Assembly: GCA_000697355.1 (NCBI GenBank) | Contig: JNEN01000776.1 | Location: forward strand, 88,269-152,268 | DNA from: Syncephalastrum monosporum B8922 | Lineage: Eukaryota; Mucoromycota; Mucoromycetes; Mucorales; Syncephalastraceae | Length of the DNA: 64,000 nt | Direction of reading: 5' to 3' | Shown here: piece by piece, positions 11,423 to 22,814 of the stretch | How the letters are laid out: every line of letters begins with the position of its first letter | Position numbering within the stretch: position 1 is the stretch's first letter | Notes under the pieces: model-generated | The model's input: only the letters and a program-made list of their open reading frames with translations | What the model was told of the DNA's origin: nothing | The model's database searches: none | Position numbers and translations under genes: made by a program

Positions 11423-12754
11423 ATGGCACTCAACGCAAACGTAGCTCGTGTCGTGGGGTTACTGCTGGTGCTGGGGCTGATTCACCAAATATACCCGTTC
11501 TTGCCATCTGGATCGCCCACCCTTCCCAATCGCGTCTTAGATTTCCCCAATCCCTTCAGCCATCTGAATCAAGGCCTCTTGCCTTGGTACAAGCGGCCAC
11601 ACGGCCGTATCGGTGCACCTGCGTTCGACACCGAGTATTCGTGGACGACCGAACACCTGTCTGACCAGGAGCGTAAAGAACTGCAAGACCGCATGGTCCG
11701 CGTGGCAGGCGCCGTCGCCCGCGACCGCTTTGGTGACGCCTACGAGAACATGATTCCTGGAAGCAGTCTTGCGAATACATCCGTCGCATCGTTTCGCGAG
11801 CGTGTCGACTGCTGGACCCAGCGCGGCCGGTGGGTGCGGCGGCGGACGCCCCTGCTGCCCCACTTTCAGGACCCCCTTTACGGTCGCTGCGACCGTAAGC
11901 AAGGCACAGACCGGGATGCGGTCCAATATGCATGGACAACCCCTCCCGAGTGCCCTTTGATGCCCATCGATGCCGGTCAATGGTGTGGCGCTGTCGGCGG
12001 ACGCAAGCTGCTGCTCGTTGGGGATCTCGTCCACTATCAGGTCCATGAGCTCTTACTGGATGCCCTGCGTGACGGCCCCACTGTCTGCTACGGTGAGCTC
12101 AACTGCAAAGGTCAGTCCATGGACAAAACTGTCGGTTAATTGGGTGTCTGATGGCTGTTTGCATATTTAGATCACACGTTCTGCACGGATCACACCGATC
12201 CGCCTCCCGCGCTCCGCTATTTGCGTAACGACGTGCTGGCCACTAATCTCAACATTGACAAGGCACATGGCCACCCCTCTGTGGACATCGTCCAATGGCC
12301 CTTCGTGCCGCGCTACCTGCTCGAAGACTACCACATCTTCATCCTGAACCGGGCGCCCGTGGTCGAAGACGACAGCACGTTTCTTCGCCAGCTCGCACAA
12401 ACGATGCATACCCTGCGCCGGATACAGCCGAATGCCCTCATCCTGTATCGCTCGACCTCGATTGGCCACCCCTTCTGCGACGAAGCCTCGGGCCCTCTGA
12501 ATGCACCGCTGACGGACGCTCAGCTGCGGCAATTGCCATATGGCTGGAGCGAGCAGACGCGTCGCAATGCCATGGCGCGTGCGGTCGTGGAAGCGGCAGG
12601 CGGTGTGTATGTGGATCTGGCGGCCTTGACCGACTTGCGACCCGATGGACACGTGGGTGGACAGGATTGCTTGCGTTATTGCATGCCTGGACCTCTCGAC
12701 GGATGGGCTTCTGTGCTCTATAACGTCATGCTGTCCCTCGGGAAGAACTCATAA
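11423..12754 (+). CDS. PC-esterase/TBL-like (Pmr5/Cas1p fold) protein, catalytic residues replaced
   Basis: Two exons (11423-12110, 12171-12754) give 423 residues. An N-terminal hydrophobic helix (residues 8-26) serves as a signal anchor or signal peptide. The layout fits the SGNH-like acyltransferase family of plant TBL and fungal/animal Cas1 proteins. There is a Cys/Trp-rich region (CWTQRGRW, PPECPL), then LLLVGDLVHYQ at 197-206, where the family has a GDS box, and DCLRYCMPGPLDGW at 395-408, where the family has DxxH. The nucleophile Ser is Leu202 and the catalytic His is Arg398, so the protein probably does not carry out O-acetyl transfer or hydrolysis. It would sit in the Golgi or ER lumen. 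The start at 11423 is preferred over an in-frame ATG at 11321 because the hydrophobic helix follows it directly. Confidence 0.8.
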
Positions 12755-12796
12755 TCTTTTTTTTTTATTTTTCTTTGCTTTCTTCTGCCTTGAGTG

Positions 12797-13340
12797 CTAG
12801 TTGCCATGGTATAATTGGCTCGCCATGTATTCGTCCCAAGAGATCAACCCACTACCCGCATTTGTAAATAAATAAAAGCATGTCCATCATCCTCTTTCTT
12901 TGACTTACTCGCCGTTGAGATCGTCCTCTTCCAAAGTGTGGTCGACCATCTCCGTCACCTCGTCCAACGGCACATAACGGGCCGGATCGTCCTCCTCGCC
13001 CTCGTCAAAATCAGTAAACGCATTACGCAGCTCGTGCCCGTCCAAATGGTTGTCGCCATCAATATCATGCAGCAAAAACAGGTAGTATATAAGCTCGTTC
13101 TCGTCTAGCTTTTCAGGAGATTCGCCCGATTTAAGCATGCTCTTGATGTGTTGTCGGATGTGTCTAAACAGACGCGCGTTCATAAACCAAGTCTATCCCT
13201 ATTTTTTGTACTGACTCTTTGTTGTCCTTGTCATTGCCGTAATTGGAGTCGTGTGGCTGTTCAAACCGGTGTGTGCCTGGACCTGCCAATGCAATGACAG
13301 CCAAGCATAAGACTGCGAAGAGAAGGAGAACCTTTTGCAT
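12797..13340 (-). CDS. MCFD2-like secretory-pathway EF-hand protein
   Basis: Three exons (13340-13216, 13163-12909, 12851-12797) give 144 residues, close to the 146 of human MCFD2. Residues 1-19 are a signal peptide. The luminal part carries a conserved helix (HIRQHIKSML), EF-hand 1 (DIDGDNHLDGHE) and EF-hand 2 (DLNGDGLISWDE). The second loop is split by an intron, and the small last exon is required to complete it: reading through the donor would stop after NGE. In animals MCFD2 binds Ca2+ and partners ERGIC-53 to export glycoprotein cargo from the ER. A like role here is inference. Exon 1 uses a gtcagt donor, the choice that keeps the E-H-I-R junction. Confidence 0.85.
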
Positions 13341-16131
13341 TGGGGTATAGTAGAAAGAAGAGCAAACGAGAGACGGCGCACTCCACGTAGCCAATAAGGG
13401 GCAAGCACGATTCTGTCTGCTGTGGCGGAAACCAATTTCACCAGGCAATTTCATGCATGGCTTGCTCGCGAATGCTAACCGCCTTGTTACCGTGATCAGC
13501 GGTCACGAAAGCAATGAAACCTACCCTCTATCTTTATCTTGCCACCGCAGTGTCTCTCATATGTGAAGGGCGTAATATATGCGCAGAGACAAAGTGGTCA
13601 GCGAGAATAATCAGTACATAACAAAAAAATATGGACAGCCAAGTGCGTAGATCCATTCTTATTAATACATCTTTAACAGTCTTTTCAAGTTGTAAACGCC
13701 ATTTATAGTGCTATTGGAGACCCATCTTGCTATGATATTTACAGGGCTATCAGTATACTACTTTCGTTTTGTTTGACGTACCTGCCATCGTCATTAGCCT
13801 AGACCATCAAAAGCATCATATGTGCGTAGCACTTGGTATAAATCTACATGATTAGATAGTGATAAGAAAATTGATTCTCGAATACCTTTATTATTACCGA
13901 ATTGACGCCCAATTGAGAAAACGTATGCGTATTACGGAGCACGGCAAGGCAATGTTCAGAGCCATCTACTTTGTACTCCAAGAATGAAACATGGAGTGGA
14001 TGACTCTAAAAATACTGATTCATGCCTGACTTGCACGCATTTGTACATTTGTACTTGAAACACCCACAAAACAACGAGCAGGAGAAGAAGGAGGTTCATT
14101 ACAGTTATAATGGGGAGTATTCCGTCGGACACAGCGAGTCCGAAATAGGTTAGGCTATGCGTAAATGTAAAGAGTGTCGCTGTGTCCGGGCTGTGTGCGA
14201 GCTGTGTGCGCGCGCTGCACCAGAAATATCCATGTTGAGGGTTACCATTCGTGACAGTGGGCCACGCCATGCAGTACACAGCAGGTGTCGGATCTCTTTG
14301 TAAACGTAACCAAAGATGAGCAAGTTGAACTTTTTTTGGGGCTTTGTTTACATCAGGAACCATCGTCGGGATCGCGGCTCGGCTGTCACAATCAAAAGGT
14401 GATCGGATGAACATTTATGGTAAGCGTGGTGTGGTGCCATCGGGTTTCGCGTGCGTGGGCGTGCGCGCCTCTAATACCTTTTTTTTAAATACCGTCCGGC
14501 GTTATCGGCTAATATCCCCTTCCGGACATGTCAGGGGACAAAGAAGGGGGGGGGGGGGGAGACACACAAGTACACCCAGGTCCTGACTGAGATGCGAACT
14601 GTCATCTCGCGCACAGAATCTCAGCTCGGCACTGTGCCGGTTCAAGTATGCCGTATAGGTGATACACGCGCAGACGTGATCCGGAGCTATCGTGCGTGTT
14701 TTTGATTATCTTTTGGGGAATCGAGTGTTCGTTTTAGTTTTCTAAAAGTGCGAGAGCAAACGTGAAGCCAACAACTCAGTCATACTACATAGCCATCTCC
14801 GTCATCCGGGTTTGTTATCCGTGGGCGGTACTTCTAGAAGTACCTAAGCACATAACGTGGTTTATTCTCATCGTATGGCTCTTTGTTCTTTGCCTTGGTG
14901 ACATGAATGTGTAATTCAAGGTAAAGAGCAGACTTAATATATACTGGCTTCGTACCAAAACTCCTTATATTCAAGATGCATACATACATCCTTCCTTAGC
15001 CAGAGTATCCTAAACCATCCCGCATGTCTGCGAAAGGTTTACACGATTGAACAGGTGCTGCTCTCGTTTGCCTCACTTTTGACGGGAAATTTTCAAAAGA
15101 GAAGGCATAGTGGGGCTGACGGTATATAGATCAGGAAAAGAAGTATTTTGTTTTCACCATGGCAGTTTGCGAATTTACTACAAATATATGAAGAAACACC
15201 ATGCGTTGTCTATTGATTGCCTGCTGCCACTGTCTGCCTCAAGGTCAGTGCCTAGGCCATACCTGTTTGACTCGTTTTCAAAGCGACTCTTTTAAAATAT
15301 ATAGTACTCGATATATCTAGAGGCAATCGATCACCATAGGTTCCAGTCGTTTTGTAACTTGTTACTTAAACTACGTACGCAGACATGATATATCTGCACG
15401 GGTGTATATTACTACATACATCTGTTTTAACTTAATGAATGGGTTGCCAATAACTTATGTGTGATCTTGAGATAGAGAAGTTTGTATCTTTGCTCACCGC
15501 TTTTTGCGAAATAAATGTGAACCCACCCTTGGAACATTCCTTGCTACTTCTGAGAATACGTCCATGGCCTGAAATGCGCGCTATTCGGTCATAAAGCGCC
15601 CCACATCACACTGACATACCGGATCATTGGGTCACCCTGTCACAGCAATTAGGTCGTCCCGATCACTGTAGAGGAGCATATAGATTCTAATACTGTGGTC
15701 TGGTTATTAAGGTTTATATAGAGTGCCATGACTTAATGTCGAAAGAAGGTTCCAGCCATCATGGTGGCCCGTTTTAAGGTTTTCTCAGGATTTACAATAC
15801 CACGCATAAATTACCAACAAATAAGATGTAGAAGGGGATCCAATAGATGTTATATTATGATAAATGTTTTGATGTTTCCAATAAGATATGAGATGGCAGA
15901 GGGGATAAGATATATATATATGTATAAGAGATATTAATACGTTGGAGTGACAGGGGGTATGTTGCGAAAAAAGCTCGCCTACTATCTGTGTGCATATGTA
16001 CTCAAAAGGAAAAGGAAATTAGAGATATGAGACATGAGAACAAACGAAGGAAAGGGGGCATATACAGAGAAGAGAGGTAGGAAAGAGAGGAAGATGAAGA
16101 TGATGGCATGAGGAGGATGACGGTATGTGTA
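13341..16131. other. Gene-poor region of about 2.8 kb
   Basis: No supported gene was found. There is a poly-G run near 14548-14560 and a (TA)n stretch near 15910-15920. Reading frames such as the minus frame at 13956-14414 have neither codon bias nor splice support. The left end contains the promoter of the MCFD2-like gene. Confidence 0.5.
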
Positions 16132-16848
16132 TTAAGCGGCGACGCCGGCGAGGCCAGAGGGTGGGGGCGGGTTGGCAGCATACTGGCTGTACCAGACAGC
16201 AGCTTCGGACCGGCGACAGCTGCGCAACTTGCGCTCGGATTGAAACGACTTGCGTCTCTTGATGGTAGAAAAGAGTTTGATGACTCGCTTGAGCCACAGC
16301 GGGCGGTGCTTTTCATTGGTCTCCTTGAGAGAGGGTGCTGACGATGCACTCGACGCGGCGGATGTCATGCTCGGGGTCCGTACCAATGCACGACGTGCTT
16401 TGTCAAACGATGGCGGCGCGCTCGCATGGCGTTTGGGCAGCGAGGCGCCAGCAAGGGGACTGCTCGTGCGATAATGTTCGGTGGCGCTGGAGGGCCGGCG
16501 CGGCCGGCGCTCGTCCAAAGAAAAGCGCGATGAGGCATGATATTGCTCCGCGGTAGGAAGGAAAAGCGAGTCATTGTGATAGGGGAAGGGTAATTGCCGC
16601 GGCGAAGCCATGACGGTGTCGGTCTCGCTGCCCGAAAGCGAGTCTTTTCGACGGTAGGTCGGTGTGTGGGGGCGTGGCTGGCAGAGGGGCGAGGGCGGTG
16701 GTGTATAGTCGTTGCAGTACCGCATTAACAGGGAGAAACTGTGATCCTGTTCGACGATACGTGACAGATTCTCCTTTGTCAGTGGCAAGCTCTGCTGTGA
16801 TGGCATCAGATAGGTGGATGGTGATACGACGTGCGTGGATCGGTCCAT
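16132..16848 (-). CDS. Disordered Ser/Pro-rich protein with basic C-terminal helix, unknown
   Basis: A single exon gives 238 residues. Most of the protein is rich in Ser, Pro, Thr and Arg, with possible proline-directed phosphosites (YTPPPSP, RTPSM, TSSPLAG). Near the C-terminus is an amphipathic basic segment (WLKRVIKLFSTIKRRKS) that could bind membrane, calmodulin or a partner. The last residues are PPPPSGLAGVAA. Codon use resembles neighbouring genes and the frame is open for its whole length, so it is likely real. No family is recognised. An A/T-rich tract with TATA-like sequence lies directly upstream (about 16850-16875). Confidence 0.65.
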   Translation of the reverse strand: MDRSTHVVSPSTYLMPSQQSLPLTKENLSRIVEQDHSFSLLMRYCNDYTPPPSPLCQPRPHTPTYRRKDSLSGSETDTVMASPRQLPFPYHNDSLFLPTAEQYHASSRFSLDERRPRRPSSATEHYRTSSPLAGASLPKRHASAPPSFDKARRALVRTPSMTSAASSASSAPSLKETNEKHRPLWLKRVIKLFSTIKRRKSFQSERKLRSCRRSEAAVWYSQYAANPPPPSGLAGVAA

Positions 16849-18699
16849 GTATACTATATTAAATATATATATATGTCAAGAGAAATAGAAAAAGAGATAG
16901 TTCAGAATGCGATTCAAAGAGAATCCCTTTATATATGGATGGCGAGGTCACTCGGCACTTATTAAGCTTTTCCATGACACAGGCCGTCCCTTGTTTTCGA
17001 GTCGATCCAAGTTTGGTGTAACACATGTACTGAGAGGGGGGGGGAGAAGGGGCGCTTGGACAAGAGAAAAGGAACTGCCCAATTAGTAAAGTCCCATAGC
17101 ACGCGAAAATTTTGGTCGCACTACGCCCGAGCTGTGTAAGGGCCGAAAAACGCATGGACCGAGAACCAGAGCGGCCCTTCTCCTTCACAAACAAACCCCA
17201 GATGGATTGCGCACGTACAAATGGTGAGGTGAGAAGTGATCGATCAAACAGAAAATTGACGGAGACATCTATGCACATACTTTACACTATAGCTGCCGAT
17301 CATGTTGTAAGCTGACCAAAAGCATGGTTACTATCAGTCTTGCTGATCACCATGCCAAAGCTTTTGTACACATACCCTCTGGGGCCTTCGTCGAAAAAGG
17401 CAAGCCACCGCGTTGTGCTATGGCGTAAGAAAAAGAACTGAGTGGCCAGTAGCCACCAAAACCCTCAAGATGGAAAGTTTCAGGCCCAAAATAACTAAAA
17501 CCTTTTTTTTTTTTCACTCTCGATCGCCGGCATTGTATGTGTATTGTTTACTGTTCACACATCCGCACATTCAAGAAAAAAAAAAAATAGGTGATCGTGT
17601 ATATTTTGTTTACAATCGCTCGTGTACTGTACTCTAACAGATACACGATAATTCAAATGGAGCATTGCTTGCCCAATAATAACAATAAAAATAATAAAGG
17701 ATGACCGCAGTCCTGTCTACATTGGCATCCGCTCGAATTCCCAATTCTCCGTTTTTCTTTTCATGTGCGGGCGGTCCCGCCCTCAATAGCCTCATCCGTC
17801 CTCGAATAGCACGGTTGCACAAACTGACATAGAAAAGCATAGCCCTCAGTGTACGGCTGCACGAAGCGCAACCGCATGGCACCTAATTGCACACGCACGC
17901 ACACAAACCCACACGTTCACCCACGCTTATGTAGATCGAATGTCAAAAAAAATTCTACCATGAATGATGTGCACTACATCACCTGGACAAACGGGCACAC
18001 TGATGTATCCCCATGTGGGTATATTCTTCATACATCTACAAAGAAAATTATATTCTTTTCTGAAGGGCGGTGCAACACATTATAAATATGGGCGCGTCCC
18101 TCGCCCGTGTAAGGATCGCAAAAAAAAGAAGCTTCAATTTTGTCCGAGACCCGACTCTGCGAGACATAGGCGCATGCGCCCATCAAGAATGCATTGCTCG
18201 TCGCCCACATACATTGATGTGGCCGGCGTTCCTGACGAGAAATAGAGAGAATGAGCGCGCCCCCGTCCCTGTCCTTCCCCGCGCGACAACTACCCATGCA
18301 CGCATACACAACAATGCTCAAACTCACTCCCCCTTTCTCATGCAGGTACCGACCGGGCGCATCTTTGAATTCGGTGGGTGGAAGGTTCGGCTTCCCCCCT
18401 TTTGCCTTTTCGATGTGGGTGATCACCTTTCACACACAGACGCCCTTGCGCTTCGCTTTTTCTTTCTTTGTCTTGTCCATTACTTGAATTGCGCCAAGAT
18501 ATGAGCGGAGCCATTGTGGTTTATAATACTTATCATTTCTCTGGCAATGGGGCCCATTATCCTGGGTTATAAAACCAGATGTGATAGGGCTCATCTATGA
18601 ACGTGGCCTGGACGGGGCGCTTTTCATTCTATTGGCCCAAGCATCCCGTAGATAGGACCATGTATTTTCTCTTTACCACATGCTTAAGGAATTAATTCA

Positions 18700-18700
<1 letters not shown>

Positions 18701-18736
<36 letters not shown>
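18701..18736. repeat. Poly-A tract, 36 nt
   Basis: Thirty-six consecutive A residues are directly followed by a GC-rich segment (gacgcgcacgcgtgcggg). It may be the tail of an old retroposed insert, or simple slippage. Confidence 0.9.
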
Positions 18737-18738
<2 letters not shown>

Positions 18739-19167
18739 CGCGCACGCGTGCGGGCCCCTCCCCAGATCATTTGGACTTGCTGGCTTGAAGCTTGCTTGCT
18801 GTCAGTGAGGTACAGCTTGGCGCGGGGACCCCTGACAGAATCTCTCCAGCCTGGTTTCATGTTCTACCTGCTTCCCGCTTTCCTTTTCTTGACATGCCCA
18901 TTCACTTGCCACCCGACATGAACACCTTTACGCGGCGACGTAAAAAAAAAAAAGAGAGAATCTCAACGGGGCGGGCTGGACGGTCCAGACTTGTCCGTAA
19001 GGAATGAATCGGCCACCATCGGTTACACTGACAGCTCTTGTTATGTGTGACAACAAGAGGAAAAAAGCACAAAGAAAGGAAAGGGCGCAAATGGAACGTG
19101 TCGTTTCGGCCGGAGAAATAGCGACAAGAGACAATTCACCATATGCTGATGGTACGTGCGCGCGTGC

Positions 19168-19195
<28 letters not shown>
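19168..19195. repeat. Poly-A tract, 28 nt
   Basis: Twenty-eight consecutive A residues are preceded by the alternating GC sequence gtgcgcgcgtgc. The context resembles that of the tract at 18701, in mirrored order. Confidence 0.9.
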
Positions 19196-19198
<3 letters not shown>

Positions 19199-20239
19199 TA
19201 TAGGGCGCCACCATTGTTCTCTCTCACATATTTCCATGCGAGCAAAAACAAAACCGGTTTTTTTGTGGGCCAGCACGTCAAAACGTCCCACACAATCTGT
19301 TCATTTCTTCATTTCATTGTACTTGGCCTACTTATCGCAATGTTTATCTTTATATCATGTAGTTTACATTAGCGTAGTCACGCTTTTGAGAGCAATGGCG
19401 CCAAATGAATTTATTCACGCCATACGTCAGTGCCATTTGTTTGATATCAACGGGATCTTTCCCTCTTTTTTCGCGCCTCTAAAACGGAGCCATCTCTTCC
19501 TTTTTTTTTGGGGATTGGGGGAGCGCTTGCGCGCGTGTATCAAAGACAGAGAGGATTACACGTTGGCTTTCAACAAAAAGAGTCCAGACGAGGGCATTGG
19601 CTGAGAGTGGGGGCCGGCCCAGCCCAAAGCCAAAGATTAGAATTTCAGGGTTCGCAACTTTTGTCGAGGAATAGCGTGCGACCTTCATGTCTGCATTGGT
19701 ATAGAAAAAGGTGCGATCCTCGATGCTCTATTCATCCGTTCAGCCCTTTCGCGTAACGTCTTACGCGGACCCGGGAGTCGGTACCAAATTTTATGTGTCG
19801 TGTGAGAGAATAAGAGGGCTTGTGCGCACTCTCACACAGCTCCTGTACACAGTATTCTTTGCCTCGATCTAGAACGCATGGCAACATAGACTTGGCGGGA
19901 AACCTTGAAGTGTGGTACGGGACGATCCGGCGAGGGAGCCGATGCACAAGCGGGCATGTGAATTGTAGAGTGGCACAGTGCGTACGAGAGTCGTCTCATG
20001 ACGCGGTGCGTGCGCAAACCGAATGCTTGTATTAACAGCCGTGAGTCAAAATTGAAGCAGGGATGTCTTTACTGCCCCTGTGTGATGCAATACCTGCTAC
20101 TATTACAGAGTGTCTTTATTCGTGTATATTGTGTGTAGGTGTTTCGGACGGGATGAGATATACATAGATAGCAATGCAAAGATAAAACAAATGATGGATG
20201 GTGAGCTTTTTTTTTGTGTGTCTGTCTTCTTTTGGTGGT

Positions 20240-21067
20240 CTAGGTGGTGGTATCCATGTCTGTTTTCGCAGTATCTCCGGACGCATTAGCCTGAGACTTG
20301 CGATACAGTGTGGTCTTGATCCGTGCCAGACTGTTCGCGTCACCGTCCCAACCGCGCAGGATCTTGACCACGTCGGCGTCCGTCAAAATGGGAAGTTCTA
20401 ACAATAGTTAGTCTCTCTTTCTCTCTTTTTTCTGTCCCTCTTTCATGCTGTATCTTTTTTAATACCCCAACAAAACCTTAGATAGACTTACCCATGCCAG
20501 ATTCGTACTCGTTCTCTTCCGAGTGTTTGAGGCCCTTGAGCATTTCAATCTTGGGGGGCCTTTGGCGGTGCATGGCTTTGCTTGCCTTTTTCTCCAACTC
20601 CTCCAATTCGTCATCCGTCCGGTCGATATACCTAAGATCCAGGGATCGTGAGTCAGCGGGACGAGGCCGGGGAGGGGCCGGTTCTCTGGCTTTTTTTCGT
20701 TACATTCGGATCAGTTCGTGGACGTGTTCCTCGGACGCACAGGGCAGGTCCTCATCGAGCGCGAAACGGAACCACAGCCACCGCTCGACTGAAATAACAC
20801 ATGCAAATGAGTCATGATAAAGAAGCGCTTGGATAGGCAAATACCTCGAGGGTTGGAGGAGTGGCGGGCGGCACGGGCCGTGGTCAGCTTGTCTTTGCGC
20901 AGGATAGCCCGGTTAAGCTGTTTGGCCTTGCGCGAGTAGGGATGGGCGGCATCGCGGTTTTTAATGTTCTTTATCGAGATCTTTTTGTTGCCAGGCTATG
21001 GACAAAGGTGGATCAGAAAGTGCGCTCGAGATCGGGTGTGCGATCGTCTTGAATTTTGGCTTACCAT
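20240..21067 (-). CDS. TMA16: Translation machinery-associated protein 16
   Basis: Five coding exons give 178 residues: the ATG alone (21067-21065), then 20995-20845, 20788-20704, 20631-20492 and 20397-20240. The start MPGNKKI is followed by HPYSRKAKQLNRA, the family signature, then ERWLWFRFALDED, ELIRMYIDRTDDELEELE and a C-terminal ELPILTDADVVKILRGWD. This matches Tma16, a small basic factor on late nuclear pre-60S particles. The first coding exon is only the start codon, followed at once by gtaagc. The next exon supplies Pro2, which agrees with the usual N-terminus of the family. The divergent neighbour is RTT106. Confidence 0.93.
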
Positions 21068-21434
21068 GACCAAAAAACTGAAGGATAAAAAAAAAAAAAG
21101 AGCTACAGTGGGGCGGGAGCGGGGCCACGAAGCCACATGAGAGCGCTTTATCATGCACACATTGACACACGCTTTTGAAGCTGGTTTCTTTGGTAGCGCC
21201 ACCTAAATAAAGAAATAAATGCGACAACAACGCAAATACAGAGGAGTCCCCAAAAAGGAGAGTCCTACAAAGGGTTCCGTGTCATAAAGAAATATGTTTT
21301 TCATTAAAAGCAGGGCAGGAGGGAAGGGAATAAAGAAGAGAGCGAGGAGTCGGCGTTTCAAAGGGATGAGTGATATTGCAAAGAAGGGAGACAGCGAGAG
21401 CGTGGTATTCTTCTACCAGTAACAACAAAGAAGC
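21068..21434. other. Divergent promoter between TMA16 and RTT106
   Basis: The 367-base gap contains the 5' leader of TMA16 and the promoter of RTT106. A run of 13 T on the minus strand lies about 18 nt upstream of the TMA16 ATG. Confidence 0.6.
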
Positions 21435-22814
21435 ATGAGTGATTGGTCTGTGCAGCGAATCGAGGATCCACAGCTACAAAAGTCGGTTGAGCAGCTGATA
21501 AGCAACTACCCGCCCGCACTCGACGTCATTAAGGATCTGGCTGTGTATTATGAATCCAAAGACGAGCGCGATCCCAAGAAGCGCAAGGTGACGACGGCGG
21601 CCCGCGAGTCGCGAGGGACGGCGGTGGCAACCGTGCCTGATCTCTCCTTTCAATCGCCACGCAAGAAATACAACCTCGTGCTCACCTCGGCACAGATCGC
21701 ACTGCACAATCCAAAGACAGACGAGACAGAACACACCTTTGCGCTCAGCAACCTGTCGCTCTGTGCGTGCCTGCCCAGCCCGGGCGCCACCAAGGCACAC
21801 ACCTTTGTGCTTTTTTTCGCCCAGAAAGACGCCGATCCGCTCGTGTTCAACGTGCCGCACAAGGGCGACACGCTCCTCAAACGGCCGTCAGGCGATGCCG
21901 TACTCGGCGAGCAGCAGAAGATAGAGGCCCTTGTGCATCTCTTGCAGACCGAAGCGCGTCTCAACGTCATCACACCCGACCCGCGTGTCTATCGCTCGAC
22001 GGGCGTCTCTGCCACGACCGGCAAATCCATCGAAGGCGACAAGTTCTACTGCGACGCGTACCTCAAGGCGAAGGAGGGCTTTCTCTACTTCTTACCGGGC
22101 GGCATCCTCTACGGCTTCAAGAAACCGACCCTTTATTTCCCCTTCTCACAGATTGCCTCCACCTCCTTCTGCAGCATCACCCAGCGCACCTTTGATCTCG
22201 CCATCGTCCTCAAGGAAGGCGGCACACCTTTCGGCCCTGCCTCGGCCGTCGGCTCCGAGATCCAGTTCTCCATGATCGAGCAGTCTGAGTTTGGCGGCAT
22301 TGAGCAGTGCCTCCAAAACAGCCGCATCAACGACCAGAGCATGAGCGAGGAAAACAAGGCACCCGAAACCAGGGCCAAGCAAGAGAACGAGGACAAGGAG
22401 GGCCAAGCCAATCTAAATGAGGACGACGACGACGAAGAGAACGACGACGATTTCCAGCCGAGCGACCGGGACGAGGATCCGCTCGAATACGATACCGACG
22501 CTGATTCAGAAGACGAAGAAGGTGTAGAAGACCGACACTCCATGGATGAGGACCCCGAAGAACAACAAGAGCAAAGATCTCCTATGACGGGCGCAGCAGA
22601 AGCAGACGAAGAAGGCGAGGATGCGATCGCCGAAGCGATGGAAGGTGAAGACGAGGCCGAGGAGGAAGAGGATGAGGAACTGGAATCGGAGGACGAAGGC
22701 AGCGTATCACTCGGCAGCAGTGAAGGCAGTCAGACTCCCGCTCATCATCATCAACATCCTTCACCACTACGACCACAAGAGGAGGAAAAGGATGAGCTCG
22801 ACGATAGCGATTAA
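21435..22814 (+). CDS. RTT106: Histone chaperone Rtt106-like
   Basis: A single intronless exon encodes 459 residues, almost the length of the yeast protein. Residues about 1-45 form a helical start. Residues about 75-300 form a double pleckstrin-homology region, including YNLVLTSAQIALHNP, the second PH with FYCDAYLKAKEGFLYFLPGGILYGFKKP, and the conserved QRTFDLAIVLKEGG. The last 140 residues are an extreme acidic tail with Glu/Asp runs. This matches Rtt106/Spt16-M type chaperones, which bind H3-H4 (in yeast H3K56-acetylated) for deposition after replication and in transcriptional silencing. The acidic tail presumably contacts histones. Lack of introns is unusual among its neighbours. Confidence 0.93.
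   Translation: MSDWSVQRIEDPQLQKSVEQLISNYPPALDVIKDLAVYYESKDERDPKKRKVTTAARESRGTAVATVPDLSFQSPRKKYNLVLTSAQIALHNPKTDETEHTFALSNLSLCACLPSPGATKAHTFVLFFAQKDADPLVFNVPHKGDTLLKRPSGDAVLGEQQKIEALVHLLQTEARLNVITPDPRVYRSTGVSATTGKSIEGDKFYCDAYLKAKEGFLYFLPGGILYGFKKPTLYFPFSQIASTSFCSITQRTFDLAIVLKEGGTPFGPASAVGSEIQFSMIEQSEFGGIEQCLQNSRINDQSMSEENKAPETRAKQENEDKEGQANLNEDDDDEENDDDFQPSDRDEDPLEYDTDADSEDEEGVEDRHSMDEDPEEQQEQRSPMTGAAEADEEGEDAIAEAMEGEDEAEEEEDEELESEDEGSVSLGSSEGSQTPAHHHQHPSPLRPQEEEKDELDDSD

Larger units (their letters stand above)
16849..20239. other. Gene-poor region of about 3.4 kb with homopolymer tracts
   Basis: No gene is supported. The stretch holds unusually many A or T runs: T about 17508-17520, A about 17576-17587, 36 A at 18701-18736, A about 18942-18952, 28 A at 19168-19195 and T near 19501. 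Frames that cross these runs (poly-Lys or poly-Phe) are artefacts. Confidence 0.5.

Noticed and set aside
13956..14414. Minus frame of 152 codons
   Set aside because: It has no recognisable domain or splice context and an amino-acid mixture like random translation, in a gene-poor region.
19143..19604. Frame with a poly-Lys run
   Set aside because: The run is the poly-A tract at 19168-19195 and the rest has no coding character.
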